Positions 1 to 5,493 of a stretch of 5,493 nt of DNA are shown one piece after another. The DNA comes from Nitrospinota bacterium (GTDB taxonomy: Bacteria > Nitrospirota > Nitrospiria > Nitrospirales > UBA8639), in NCBI GenBank assembly GCA_022561525.1, contig JADFRB010000163.1:1-5493 (forward strand), written 5' to 3'. A program made the translations under genes and the position numbers. The notes beneath the pieces are model-generated. The model was not told where the DNA came from and did not search any database. It saw nothing but the letters and a program-made list of their open reading frames with translations. How positions within the stretch are numbered: the first letter of the stretch is position 1; the number at the start of each line of letters is the position of its first letter.

Positions 1-63
1 CAGGTCCTTACAAAGGAGGGGAGTGAAAAATCCCAGAAGTTACCCACACGATTTGGAGAAGAG

Positions 64-83
64 CCAGTTAAAGGAAGAACTGG
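64..83 (-). repeat. Short inverted repeat after zwf
   Basis: CCAGTT (64-69) and AACTGG (78-83) form a 6 bp stem with an eight-base loop starting 13 bases past the zwf stop. For minus-strand transcription the T-rich stretch lies before the stem, and only CTCTTCTCC follows it, so it is at best a poor terminator. The rest of 1-96 holds no supportable gene on the minus strand. Confidence 0.3.
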
Positions 84-96
84 AAAAAGATCGAAG

Positions 97-1644
97 TCAC
101 ACCAACCGCCATTTGCGGTTGTCGGATTCGATGAGCCGGTCAGCTTCAACGGGTCCCCGCGTACCAGCGGGGTATTCGGGAAGCCAACGGCCGCCATGGG
201 CTTTCCAACCCTCAAGAATATCCGTAATCCAGGCCCAGGAAGCTTCTACGGCATCGCGTCGCATAAAGAGCGAAGCGTCTCCAGCCATGACGTCCAACAA
301 CAACCGTTCATAGGCCTCGGGGGAAGGTTCGGAAAAGGCATCGCCATAGTTGAAGTTCATTTCCACGGGATGCGATCGCGCGCGGTTTCCCGGAATTTTG
401 GACATGATTCTCAGTGACATGCCTTCATGCGGTTGAATTCGGAGGGTCAAAACATTGGGGGCTTGGCGTGCCTCTGGCATGGTGTTAAACAAAATTTCCG
501 GAATGTCTTTGAATTGCACGGCGATTTCTGAGGCGCGAGCGGGCATGGCTTTCCCCGTGCGTAAATAAAATGGTACGCCGGACCATCGCCAGTTTTCAAT
601 AAAGAGTTTGAGGGCCACAAAGGTTTCGGTTGTCGAGTCGGCTTTTACCCCTTCCTCTCTTCGATACCCCGGCACTTCCTGGTCATTAGCTGTTCCATGA
701 GAGTATTGGGCTCTGACAGTAAACTGCTCGACGTCCTTCCCGCGAATTGGATGAAGGCACCGAAGTACTTCCATGCGCGCATTACGAATCACGTCTGGGT
801 CCAATGAATAGGGCGGTTCCATGGCAATAAGGCAGAGCAGTTGGAGGATGTGGTTTTGCACCATATCGCGAAGGGCTCCCGCCTCTTCGTAATACGAGGC
901 TCGTGTGCCGAGCCCTTCTGCCTCGCTCACGGTAATCTGGATATGGTCGATATATTTAGCATTCCAGATGGGTTCGAAAATGCTGTTGGCAAATCGGAGC
1001 ACCATGATATTTTGAACGGTTTCTTTTCCAAGATAATGATCAATGCGGTAAATCTGCGATTCGTCAAAGACTTCACCAATTGTCACATTGATGGCCCTTG
1101 CCGATTCCAAATCATGACCTATGGGTTTTTCAACAATGACACGAGATATGCGGTCGGGAAGCTCAGGGGGATAAATCAATCCGGCTTGCTGTAACCCCAG
1201 ACATGAGGGAGCAAAGGATGTTGGGGGAATCGCCAAGTAGAAAATGCGGTGGCCTGGTAAATCAAACTGGGTTTCGACCTCTTCGATTTGGCTTCGGAGG
1301 CCATGGTACATATTGGGATCATCAATGGCTCCGGAAAAATAACGCAGACGTCGAGCAAACTCCTCCCACTTGTCTTCCTGAATAGACTGCCGAGAAAATT
1401 TCTCAATGCCCTCGCGAGCCACGGTCCGGAACTCATCATCACTCCAGGTTTTGCGTCCAATTCCCACGACGGCATAGTTGGGAGGAAGCAATCCATCGAG
1501 CACCAAATTATAGATCGCCGGAAGGAGCTTGCGACGGGTGAGATCCCCAGATCCTCCAAAGATGACGAGGGTACACGGTTTGACCGTGGGGCCAGAGTTG
1601 GTCTGCATTATGGAGGGCTTGTCTTGGTCGATCGTCATGGTCAT
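97..1644 (-). CDS. zwf: Glucose-6-phosphate 1-dehydrogenase
   Basis: Cytoplasmic enzyme oxidising glucose-6-phosphate to 6-phosphogluconolactone, the entry step of the oxidative pentose phosphate pathway, usually with NADP+. The 515-residue product has normal length and no gaps. Seen: an N-terminal Rossmann fold with the nucleotide-binding loop FGGSGDLTRRKLLP (residues 29-42); an Arg at 64 (GIGRKTW) where NADP-preferring members carry a phosphate-binding Arg; VEKPIGHD at 171-178; the substrate signature RIDHYLGKE at 200-208 with His203; the catalytic-base His265 in MVQNH; and the C-terminal substrate domain to residue 515. The ATG at 1644 is chosen because GGGA lies five bases upstream; an ATG two codons later is possible. 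The gene starts 27 bases after the gnd stop, so the two are probably one transcript. Family assignment is very secure; cofactor preference is inferred. Confidence 0.97.
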   Translation of the reverse strand: MTMTIDQDKPSIMQTNSGPTVKPCTLVIFGGSGDLTRRKLLPAIYNLVLDGLLPPNYAVVGIGRKTWSDDEFRTVAREGIEKFSRQSIQEDKWEEFARRLRYFSGAIDDPNMYHGLRSQIEEVETQFDLPGHRIFYLAIPPTSFAPSCLGLQQAGLIYPPELPDRISRVIVEKPIGHDLESARAINVTIGEVFDESQIYRIDHYLGKETVQNIMVLRFANSIFEPIWNAKYIDHIQITVSEAEGLGTRASYYEEAGALRDMVQNHILQLLCLIAMEPPYSLDPDVIRNARMEVLRCLHPIRGKDVEQFTVRAQYSHGTANDQEVPGYRREEGVKADSTTETFVALKLFIENWRWSGVPFYLRTGKAMPARASEIAVQFKDIPEILFNTMPEARQAPNVLTLRIQPHEGMSLRIMSKIPGNRARSHPVEMNFNYGDAFSEPSPEAYERLLLDVMAGDASLFMRRDAVEASWAWITDILEGWKAHGGRWLPEYPAGTRGPVEADRLIESDNRKWRLV

Positions 1645-1671
1645 ACCATTCCCACTCGGGTTGGAAGTTGA

Positions 1672-2565
1672 TTACCGTTTTACGCTATGTCCACCAAACG
1701 CATTGCGGAGCGCTGCGAGCATTTTTTCAGCAAAAGACTCTTCCTGCCGCGATCGGAATCGGGTGAAGAGGGCCGTGGACAAGGTGGGAACAGGGACATC
1801 CTTGTCGAGAGCTTCCATCAGCATCCAGCGACCTTCACCGGAATCTTGAACATATCCTTTGAGCCTCTCTAACTTCGGATCGTCTTTAAGAGCGCCGGCT
1901 CCGAGTTCTAACAGCCATGACCGCACTACACTGCCATGCATCCACAAATCGGCAATCTTGGGAAGGTCAAGGTTGTAATCGCTTTTGGACATGAGCTCAA
2001 AGCCTTCGGCATAGCCTTGCATCATGCTGTACTCAATACCATTGTGCACCATCTTGACGTAATGTCCAGCCCCGTGAGCGCCAACATGAGCCCAGCCATC
2101 TTCTGGTGCCAGCGTGGTGAAAATTGGTCCCAGTCGATTGATAATCTCCTTGTCGCCCCCGACCATCAGGCAATACCCAATCTGTAATCCCCAAATGCCC
2201 CCGCTGGTGCCAGCATCCACGTAATGAATCTGTTTGGGTTTCAAGTCAGTGGCACGGCGCACGTCATCGTGGAATTTGGTATTGCCGCCATCGATGATGA
2301 CGTCATCGGGGTCCAGTATGCCTGCCAGGGTTTGAATGGTTTCTTCGGTCGGCGCACCAGATGGCACCATTACCCATACGGCGCGCGGCTTGGCGAGTTT
2401 CGAAATGAGGTCTTGCAGTGAGGAGGCTCCGACCGCTCCGGTACCCTCCGCTTGTGTGATAAGGTCCTGCGACCGATCAAATGCAATCACACGGTGGTCC
2501 CCCTGCCGAAGCCGAGTCACCATATTCATGCCCATCTTGCCAAGTCCGATAAATCCGATTTCCAT
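1672..2565 (-). CDS. gnd: 6-phosphogluconate dehydrogenase (decarboxylating), short form
   Basis: Cytoplasmic enzyme oxidising and decarboxylating 6-phosphogluconate to ribulose-5-phosphate. With the ATG at 2565 the product is 297 residues, matching the short bacterial GndA/YqeC class rather than the roughly 470-residue long form. Seen (residues counted from this ATG): nucleotide loop GLGKMG at 7-12; FDRS with Asp30 at the end of the second beta strand; IDGGNT near 91-96; substrate loop GTSGGIWG at 119-126; catalytic segment HYVKMVHNGIEY with Lys171 and Glu178; then the helical C-terminal domain. Asp30, where NADP enzymes usually have Asn-Arg-Thr, suggests NAD+ use. The ATG is preferred over an in-frame GTG at 2571 because GGGAG lies five bases upstream and the protein then begins MEIGFIGLG, as homologues do. 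Immediately followed by zwf. Confidence 0.95.
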   Translation of the reverse strand: MEIGFIGLGKMGMNMVTRLRQGDHRVIAFDRSQDLITQAEGTGAVGASSLQDLISKLAKPRAVWVMVPSGAPTEETIQTLAGILDPDDVIIDGGNTKFHDDVRRATDLKPKQIHYVDAGTSGGIWGLQIGYCLMVGGDKEIINRLGPIFTTLAPEDGWAHVGAHGAGHYVKMVHNGIEYSMMQGYAEGFELMSKSDYNLDLPKIADLWMHGSVVRSWLLELGAGALKDDPKLERLKGYVQDSGEGRWMLMEALDKDVPVPTLSTALFTRFRSRQEESFAEKMLAALRNAFGGHSVKR

Positions 2566-2570
2566 AACCA

Positions 2571-2584
2571 CTCCCTTTCCCCCT
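2571..2584 (-). promoter_or_regulatory. Ribosome binding site region deciding the gnd start
   Basis: On the minus strand AGGGGGAAAGGGAG precedes GTGGTTATGG. GGGAG ends five bases before the ATG at 2565, a good Shine-Dalgarno spacing. The upstream AGGGGG could instead serve the GTG at 2571 with seven bases of spacing. Two overlapping sites in phase with two in-frame starts two codons apart are visible; the ATG is favoured because it gives the conserved N-terminus. Confidence 0.6.
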
Positions 2585-2588
2585 AGGG

Positions 2589-2730
2589 TTCAGTTCTCTT
2601 ATTCTCTTATTCTAGGGACAGGTTCAAGGTCTGTGGGAGCAAGGGCTCGCCACGTTCTGGTTGTGTATTGATCTCTGGGAATCCAGTCTTTTCACTCCCG
2701 CTTGTGTTTCAGCAACCTAAGAGAACAGAA
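2589..2730 (-). repeat. Long-range inverted repeat with a tandem 8-mer
   Basis: The minus-strand copy of 2589-2601 (TAAGAGAACTGAA) matches plus-strand 2718-2730 (TAAGAGAACAGAA) at 12 of 13 positions, so the two arms can pair across a 116-base loop. The downstream arm is itself duplicated: TTCTCTTA occurs twice in tandem at 2594-2609, giving two alternative partners for the single upstream arm. The downstream arms end a few bases before the gnd ribosome binding site. Confidence 0.5.
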
Positions 2731-2746
2731 GAAGACACTTCTTTAT

Positions 2747-2787
2747 CGGTATGAAGGCGGGTAAATAGAAGACCCATCACCATACCG
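2747..2787 (-). repeat. Symmetric hairpin (CGGTATG ... CATACCG) in the gnd leader
   Basis: CGGTATG at 2747-2753 and CATACCG at 2781-2787 form a perfect 7 bp inverted repeat. Inside it GGGT (2759-2762) pairs with ACCC (2772-2775), separated from the outer stem by five bases on each side and closing a nine-base loop. In minus-strand RNA the internal loop can add one G-C pair and two G-U pairs. It directly follows the T-run of the terminator candidate in the direction of transcription. It could be an RNA structure of the GH15 3' end or an operator for gnd; the sequence alone does not decide. Confidence 0.55.
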
Positions 2788-2788
2788 C

Positions 2789-2804
2789 AAAAAACCCTAA
2801 GGGT
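2789..2804 (-). terminator. Weak rho-independent terminator candidate after the GH15 gene
   Basis: On the minus strand ACCC-TTA-GGGT is followed by five further T residues, starting 49 bases past the GH15 stop. The stem is only four base pairs with a three-base loop, so termination would be inefficient. Its position between the GH15 stop and the gnd leader is what makes it plausible; partial read-through into gnd-zwf is likely. Confidence 0.35.
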
Positions 2805-2852
2805 AAAGTACGAAATGAAAGTGGTACGAAGAAGGAAAAGAATCAGGAAAAA

Positions 2853-4718
2853 TCAGGGTTGCAATGGTTTTGGTACGGAGAGTGGTTGGCGAGTCATCGT
2901 AAAAGTGCCCTGCCGGGTATTGAGGGCGAGGTCGAGGTTTGTGGCGGCGCTGATCAATCCAAAATGTGTAAATGCTTGCGGGAAGTTTCCCAATTGTTCA
3001 CCGGTATGGGACACCTCTTCGGCAAAGAGACGGAGGTGGTTGGCATAGCTCAACATTTTTTCAAAGATCAATCGAGCCTCTTGCAACCGACCGGCGCGAG
3101 TTAAGGCCTCCACCAACCAGAAGGTGCACATGCTAAACGTGCCTTCGTCTCCTTCCAGCCCGTCGGGAGCAGCCTCTCCGACTCGATATCGATACACCAA
3201 GCTTCCCATTGTGAGCTGTTCCAGGGTGCGATTGAGGGTGGAAATCATGCGAGGGTCAGTGGGGGAGACAAAGCCAACAAGAGGCATAATGAGGTTCGCG
3301 GCATCTAAGGCGGTCGTGTCATAATGTTGGACAAATGCGCCAATTTCCGTGTTATAGCCGTGTTCCATGACATCGATATAAATGCGATCACGTTCATGCG
3401 TCCATCGGGTTCGATTGCCCGGGAACCCGCGTTGATCGGCGAGACGAATGCCTCGATCCAAGGCCACCCAACACATGACTTTGGAATATACAAAATGCCG
3501 ACGCCCGCCACGGACTTCCCAAATACCTTCGTCGGGCAGCTGCCAATTGTTACACACATAATCGAGGAGCCGACAGAGGTTCATCCAGAGATCAAAAGAA
3601 ATGGACGTGCCATGTTTGTCGTAGAGATACACCGCATCCATGAGGGTCCCATACATGTCGAGTTGCAATTGATGTGTCGCGGCATTGCCAATACGCACGG
3701 GCTTTGAGGAGCAATAGCCGTCCAGATGCAAAAGCTCTTCTTCCGGGAGATCACGGCGTCCATCAATGCCGTAGACCAGTTGTAATGAGCCGTCAGGATT
3801 CAGATCATGGCAGCGGGCATTCAACCAATCCATAAACCGACCGGCTTCCGTGGTGAATCCTAGGCGTAGAAGGCCGTACACCGTAAAAGCGGCGTCACGA
3901 ATCCAGGTATAGCGATAATCCCAATTGCGTGGTCCGCCAATCGCTTCAGGTAGGCTGGTGGTTGGGGCAGCGACGATCGCACCTGTGGGAGCGTAGGTGA
4001 GCAGTTTCAGGGTGAGGGCAGAACGATGTACCGTTTCTCGCCATCGGCCTGAGTATTGACATTGAGTGAGCCAGCGTTGCCAGAAGGCTGAAGTATTTCG
4101 AAAGGCCAGTTCTCCGGATTCGGGAGTGGATAACAGCGTTTCGGGGTCACTGGTTTCCAGGTATTCGATAAAGAAGGTCAAGCTTTGTCCTTGGCTGAGA
4201 GTGAACTCAGCGAATGCCATCCCTTCTCGTGCTTCAATTGGAATAGGACTCACCAATCCGAGAACGGCATTTTGGGAACGGAATATGACGTTGGTCTCGC
4301 GGGTCAGAAGGGTGTGGGGATCACGGCCATAATTAAATGATGGGGCGCATTCGAGCCGAAATCGTACCCGCCCCCTGGATACGGCAACCATCCGAATGAT
4401 TTGGTGTCGCGTGGGAATATATCCTGGGGCATCAGATTCCACGGGCATGAAATCGGTAATTTCTCCAACCCCATCTTCCTGGAAAAATCGGGTGAGTAAG
4501 ATATTGGTTTCCGGCAAATACATTTGCCGTTGATTGCCTTCAATGGTGGGGGAAATTTTAAAATGTCCTCCTTGCTTGTAATCGAGTATGGCCGCAAAGA
4601 CGCTAGGGGAGTCAAAGTGTGGCAAACAACACCAGTCAATCGAACCATCCATTCCCACTAAAGCTATGGTGTGAAGATCGCCGATGATGCCGTAATTGCC
4701 AATACTTTTATAAGACAT
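2853..4718 (-). CDS. Glycoside hydrolase family 15 protein (glucoamylase- or trehalase-like)
   Basis: Predicted inverting exo-acting hydrolase releasing glucose from alpha-glucans or trehalose. The 621-residue product begins MSYKSIGNYGIIGDLHTIAL, the usual start of bacterial GH15 proteins with a trehalase-like N-terminal beta-sandwich domain (to about residue 220). The (alpha/alpha)6 barrel follows, about 230-600. Seen by comparison with fungal glucoamylase: NWDYRYTWIRDA with Arg274-Asp275 (substrate binding at subsite -1); PDEGIWEVRGG with Glu401 as the likely general acid; and EEVSHTGEQLGNFPQAF with Glu574 as the likely general base. Both acids are present, so it should be active. No signal peptide is seen, so a cytoplasmic enzyme acting on stored glycogen or trehalose is inferred. 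The ATG at 4718 is chosen over a TTG at 4751, which lacks a ribosome binding site; AGGA lies 12 bases before the ATG, rather far. Substrate cannot be settled from sequence; neighbouring gnd-zwf favours glucose supply to the pentose phosphate pathway. Confidence 0.93.
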   Translation of the reverse strand: MSYKSIGNYGIIGDLHTIALVGMDGSIDWCCLPHFDSPSVFAAILDYKQGGHFKISPTIEGNQRQMYLPETNILLTRFFQEDGVGEITDFMPVESDAPGYIPTRHQIIRMVAVSRGRVRFRLECAPSFNYGRDPHTLLTRETNVIFRSQNAVLGLVSPIPIEAREGMAFAEFTLSQGQSLTFFIEYLETSDPETLLSTPESGELAFRNTSAFWQRWLTQCQYSGRWRETVHRSALTLKLLTYAPTGAIVAAPTTSLPEAIGGPRNWDYRYTWIRDAAFTVYGLLRLGFTTEAGRFMDWLNARCHDLNPDGSLQLVYGIDGRRDLPEEELLHLDGYCSSKPVRIGNAATHQLQLDMYGTLMDAVYLYDKHGTSISFDLWMNLCRLLDYVCNNWQLPDEGIWEVRGGRRHFVYSKVMCWVALDRGIRLADQRGFPGNRTRWTHERDRIYIDVMEHGYNTEIGAFVQHYDTTALDAANLIMPLVGFVSPTDPRMISTLNRTLEQLTMGSLVYRYRVGEAAPDGLEGDEGTFSMCTFWLVEALTRAGRLQEARLIFEKMLSYANHLRLFAEEVSHTGEQLGNFPQAFTHFGLISAATNLDLALNTRQGTFTMTRQPLSVPKPLQP

Positions 4719-4729
4719 TGTTTGTAATA

Positions 4730-4759
4730 GTCCTGTTGTGGATACAAGCAAAATAGGAC
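4730..4759 (-). promoter_or_regulatory. Hairpin able to mask the GH15 Shine-Dalgarno sequence
   Basis: In the minus-strand transcript GTCCT (4759-4755) can pair with AGGAC (4734-4730), and TTGT (4747-4744) with ACAA (4739-4736) around an ATCC loop; the two stems are separated by seven bases on one side and one on the other. AGGA within the 3' arm is the only Shine-Dalgarno-like sequence before the ATG at 4718, so folding would hide it. Stability was not calculated. Confidence 0.35.
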
Positions 4760-4893
4760 AAGGGGCTGGGGACTTTGTGTGAAAGAAGGGTGTGACCAGG
4801 AAATCTCATCAACAGTGAATCCAACATTGAGTATCTGTCGATGCGAAGAGCCAATGGTAAATGTAACATCCAGATCACAAAAAATGGGGTGGA

Positions 4894-4913
4894 CGGTATC
4901 ATACCCGCTACCG
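4894..4913 (-). promoter_or_regulatory. Operator-like palindrome over a TATGAT box
   Basis: GGTAT-C-ATACC (4895-4905) is a perfect 5+1+5 palindrome, and CGGTA (4894-4898) also pairs with TACCG (4909-4913). On the minus strand the palindrome contains TATGAT (4903-4898), five of six matches to a sigma-70 -10 box, about 180 bases upstream of the GH15 ATG. No good -35 hexamer is visible, so a regulator binding site is possible but unproven. Confidence 0.3.
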
Positions 4914-5024
4914 CAATCACGCAGAGAAATTACCTATTTCCCATCCTTTCCGGCGTACACCCATGGGCTGAATTCCCTTTGGGGAGGATCGGGGAGGTCA
5001 TGAGCATACAGGCCACTCCGCCTC

Positions 5025-5493
5025 TTATGATGCCTTCCTGATCACCATAAGAAACGAATTAGGCCATGATGTCGATTCGATGCTCGGGCTCATCTGGCCC
5101 AGGCTCACGCCCTTCTTGTTCACTCTCCGGTTGCTGAGGTTTTCGTTTCCGCTGCTCTCGCGCGCCACCATGTCTCCCGTTGCGCAGCGTATGGTCCGCA
5201 CGTAGTCACCACCGCCATCGCTATTTCCGAAACGATCGAAGCAACTCGACAGCGCCGTGTACTCCGGGCTCCCTGCCGCGTACGCTTGCATTAGATCGTT
5301 AACTTCGAAGGCAGCTAACGTCTGGTCCACAAGGCACTCATCTCCCTTGCCCGCACAGAATCGCTTGACCTGCACAGCGAGCGGGCTGGTGTCCGCCTTG
5401 ATTTTCGCGGCCATGGAGGCCACCTCTGGGTCGGCAGACCCACTTTGGGAAGTTGCGGTCGTGCGCTCGGGTTGGGGAACGGCGATGATCGCA
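5025..5493 (-). CDS. Unrecognised four-cysteine protein, partial (5' end outside window)
   Basis: The frame is open from the right edge of the window to a TAA at 5027-5025, giving 155 complete residues of a C-terminal part; the true start lies beyond 5493. The first visible residues, AIIAVPQPERTTATSQSGS, look like a hydrophobic end followed by a Ser/Thr/Pro-rich linker, so a secreted or membrane-anchored protein is possible. Four cysteines follow (visible residues 46, 53, 84 and 103: RFCAGKGDEC, SSCFDRF, IRCATGD), spaced as two possible disulfides around a helical segment. I do not recognise the family. Codons end mostly in G or C, unlike the dehydrogenase and GH15 genes, which supports real coding and suggests different ancestry. 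Internal starts exist (GTG 5423, ATG 5414), but the frame stays open upstream of both. The last 45 or so residues may be out of frame; see the finding at 5155. It is uncertain whether it is functional. Confidence 0.55.
   Translation of the reverse strand, partial: AIIAVPQPERTTATSQSGSADPEVASMAAKIKADTSPLAVQVKRFCAGKGDECLVDQTLAAFEVNDLMQAYAAGSPEYTALSSCFDRFGNSDGGGDYVRTIRCATGDMVARESSGNENLSNRRVNKKGVSLGQMSPSIESTSWPNSFLMVIRKAS

Larger units (their letters stand above)
2566..2852 (-). other. Leader / intergenic region between the GH15 gene and gnd
   Basis: No coding frame with a credible start lies here on either strand. Reading in the direction of transcription it holds a repeat of GTACGAA on the plus strand (2808-2814, 2824-2830), a weak terminator-like stem, a symmetric hairpin, a short AT-rich hairpin (AAGAAG/CTTCTT, 2729-2743) and a long-range inverted repeat ending just before the gnd ribosome binding site. 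A TAGAAT box (2614-2609) resembles a -10 element, but no good -35 element lies at the right distance, so I do not call a promoter. The length and structure suggest gnd-zwf has its own regulated transcript start. Confidence 0.5.
4719..5024 (-). other. Leader / intergenic region upstream of the GH15 gene
   Basis: No convincing gene is seen. Short open stretches occur on both strands but lack ribosome binding sites and recognisable products. Contents: a palindrome over a TATGAT box (4895-4905), palindromes CCCATGGG (4960-4967) and GAATTC (4971-4976), a ten-base-spaced direct repeat of GGGGAGG (4981-4987, 4991-4997), and a hairpin next to the GH15 start. A promoter for the GH15 gene is expected here, but no hexamer pair with proper spacing was convincing. 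Confidence 0.45.

Noticed and set aside
23..313. Plus-strand frame with a GTG start preceded by AAAGGAGGGG
   Set aside because: The Shine-Dalgarno-like sequence is striking, but the spacing to the GTG is very short, most of the frame is antisense to the conserved 3' end of zwf, and the product is low-complexity with no recognisable features.
2609..2614. TAGAAT as a -10 box for gnd-zwf
   Set aside because: No acceptable -35 hexamer lies 16-18 bases upstream; TTGAAC is too close and TTGCTC too far.
2637..2656. Sigma-54-like sequence TGGCGAGCCCTTGC on the minus strand upstream of gnd
   Set aside because: The spacing between the GG and GC elements is one base short of the required ten, which normally abolishes sigma-54 recognition.
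3324..3707. Plus-strand 127-residue frame inside the GH15 gene
   Set aside because: It is antisense to highly conserved catalytic-domain sequence and has no ribosome binding site or recognisable motif, so it is a shadow of the real gene.
4708..4920. Minus-strand 70-residue frame with a hydrophobic start, overlapping the GH15 start codon
   Set aside because: The GTG start has no ribosome binding site, the composition looks like non-coding DNA, and no family is recognisable. The overlap with the GH15 ATG is suggestive of coupling but not enough to call a gene.
4934..5041. Minus-strand 35-codon frame containing SPWVYAGKDGK between the partial gene and the GH15 gene
   Set aside because: It has no start codon with a ribosome binding site and is bounded by stops. 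It could be a relic of a gene or repeat, but nothing in the sequence supports either.

Overview
The window carries three complete genes and one partial gene, all on the minus strand. In transcription order they are: the 3' part of an unrecognised four-cysteine protein (5493-5025), a glycoside hydrolase family 15 enzyme (4718-2853), a short-form 6-phosphogluconate dehydrogenase (gnd, 2565-1672) and glucose-6-phosphate dehydrogenase (zwf, 1644-97). No tRNA, rRNA, CRISPR array or recognisable mobile element was found. The moderate GC content and this bacterial-type sugar-catabolism cluster fit an environmental Gram-negative-type bacterium. A Nitrospira-like (Nitrospirota) source is my guess from general familiarity, not something the sequence proves.

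Layout. Positions 1-96 lie past the zwf stop and hold no supportable gene. zwf and gnd are 27 bases apart, lie in the same reading frame and are almost certainly co-transcribed. Upstream of gnd is a leader of about 290 bases (2566-2852). It has no gene but is rich in inverted and tandem repeats: a weak terminator-like stem behind the GH15 gene, a symmetric hairpin, and a 13-base inverted repeat whose downstream arm sits just before the gnd ribosome binding site. Upstream of the GH15 gene is a second leader of about 300 bases (4719-5024). It has a palindrome overlapping a TATGAT box and a hairpin that could hide the Shine-Dalgarno sequence. The last 470 bases encode the C-terminal part of a protein whose codons end mostly in G or C, unlike the genes beside it.

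How the genes work together (inference). The GH15 enzyme would release glucose from an alpha-glucan such as glycogen or maltodextrin, or from trehalose. After phosphorylation by a glucokinase, not in this window, G6PD and 6PGDH would oxidise glucose-6-phosphate to ribulose-5-phosphate through the oxidative pentose phosphate pathway, giving reducing power and pentose. The 6-phosphogluconolactonase that normally sits between the two dehydrogenases in the pathway is not in the window and could lie just past its left edge.

Nothing here is a clear new system. The most useful leads are the structured leaders that share a CGGTAT half-site, the in-frame gnd-zwf junction, the predicted NAD preference of the 6PGDH, and the unexplained partial gene with a possible frame shift near its end.
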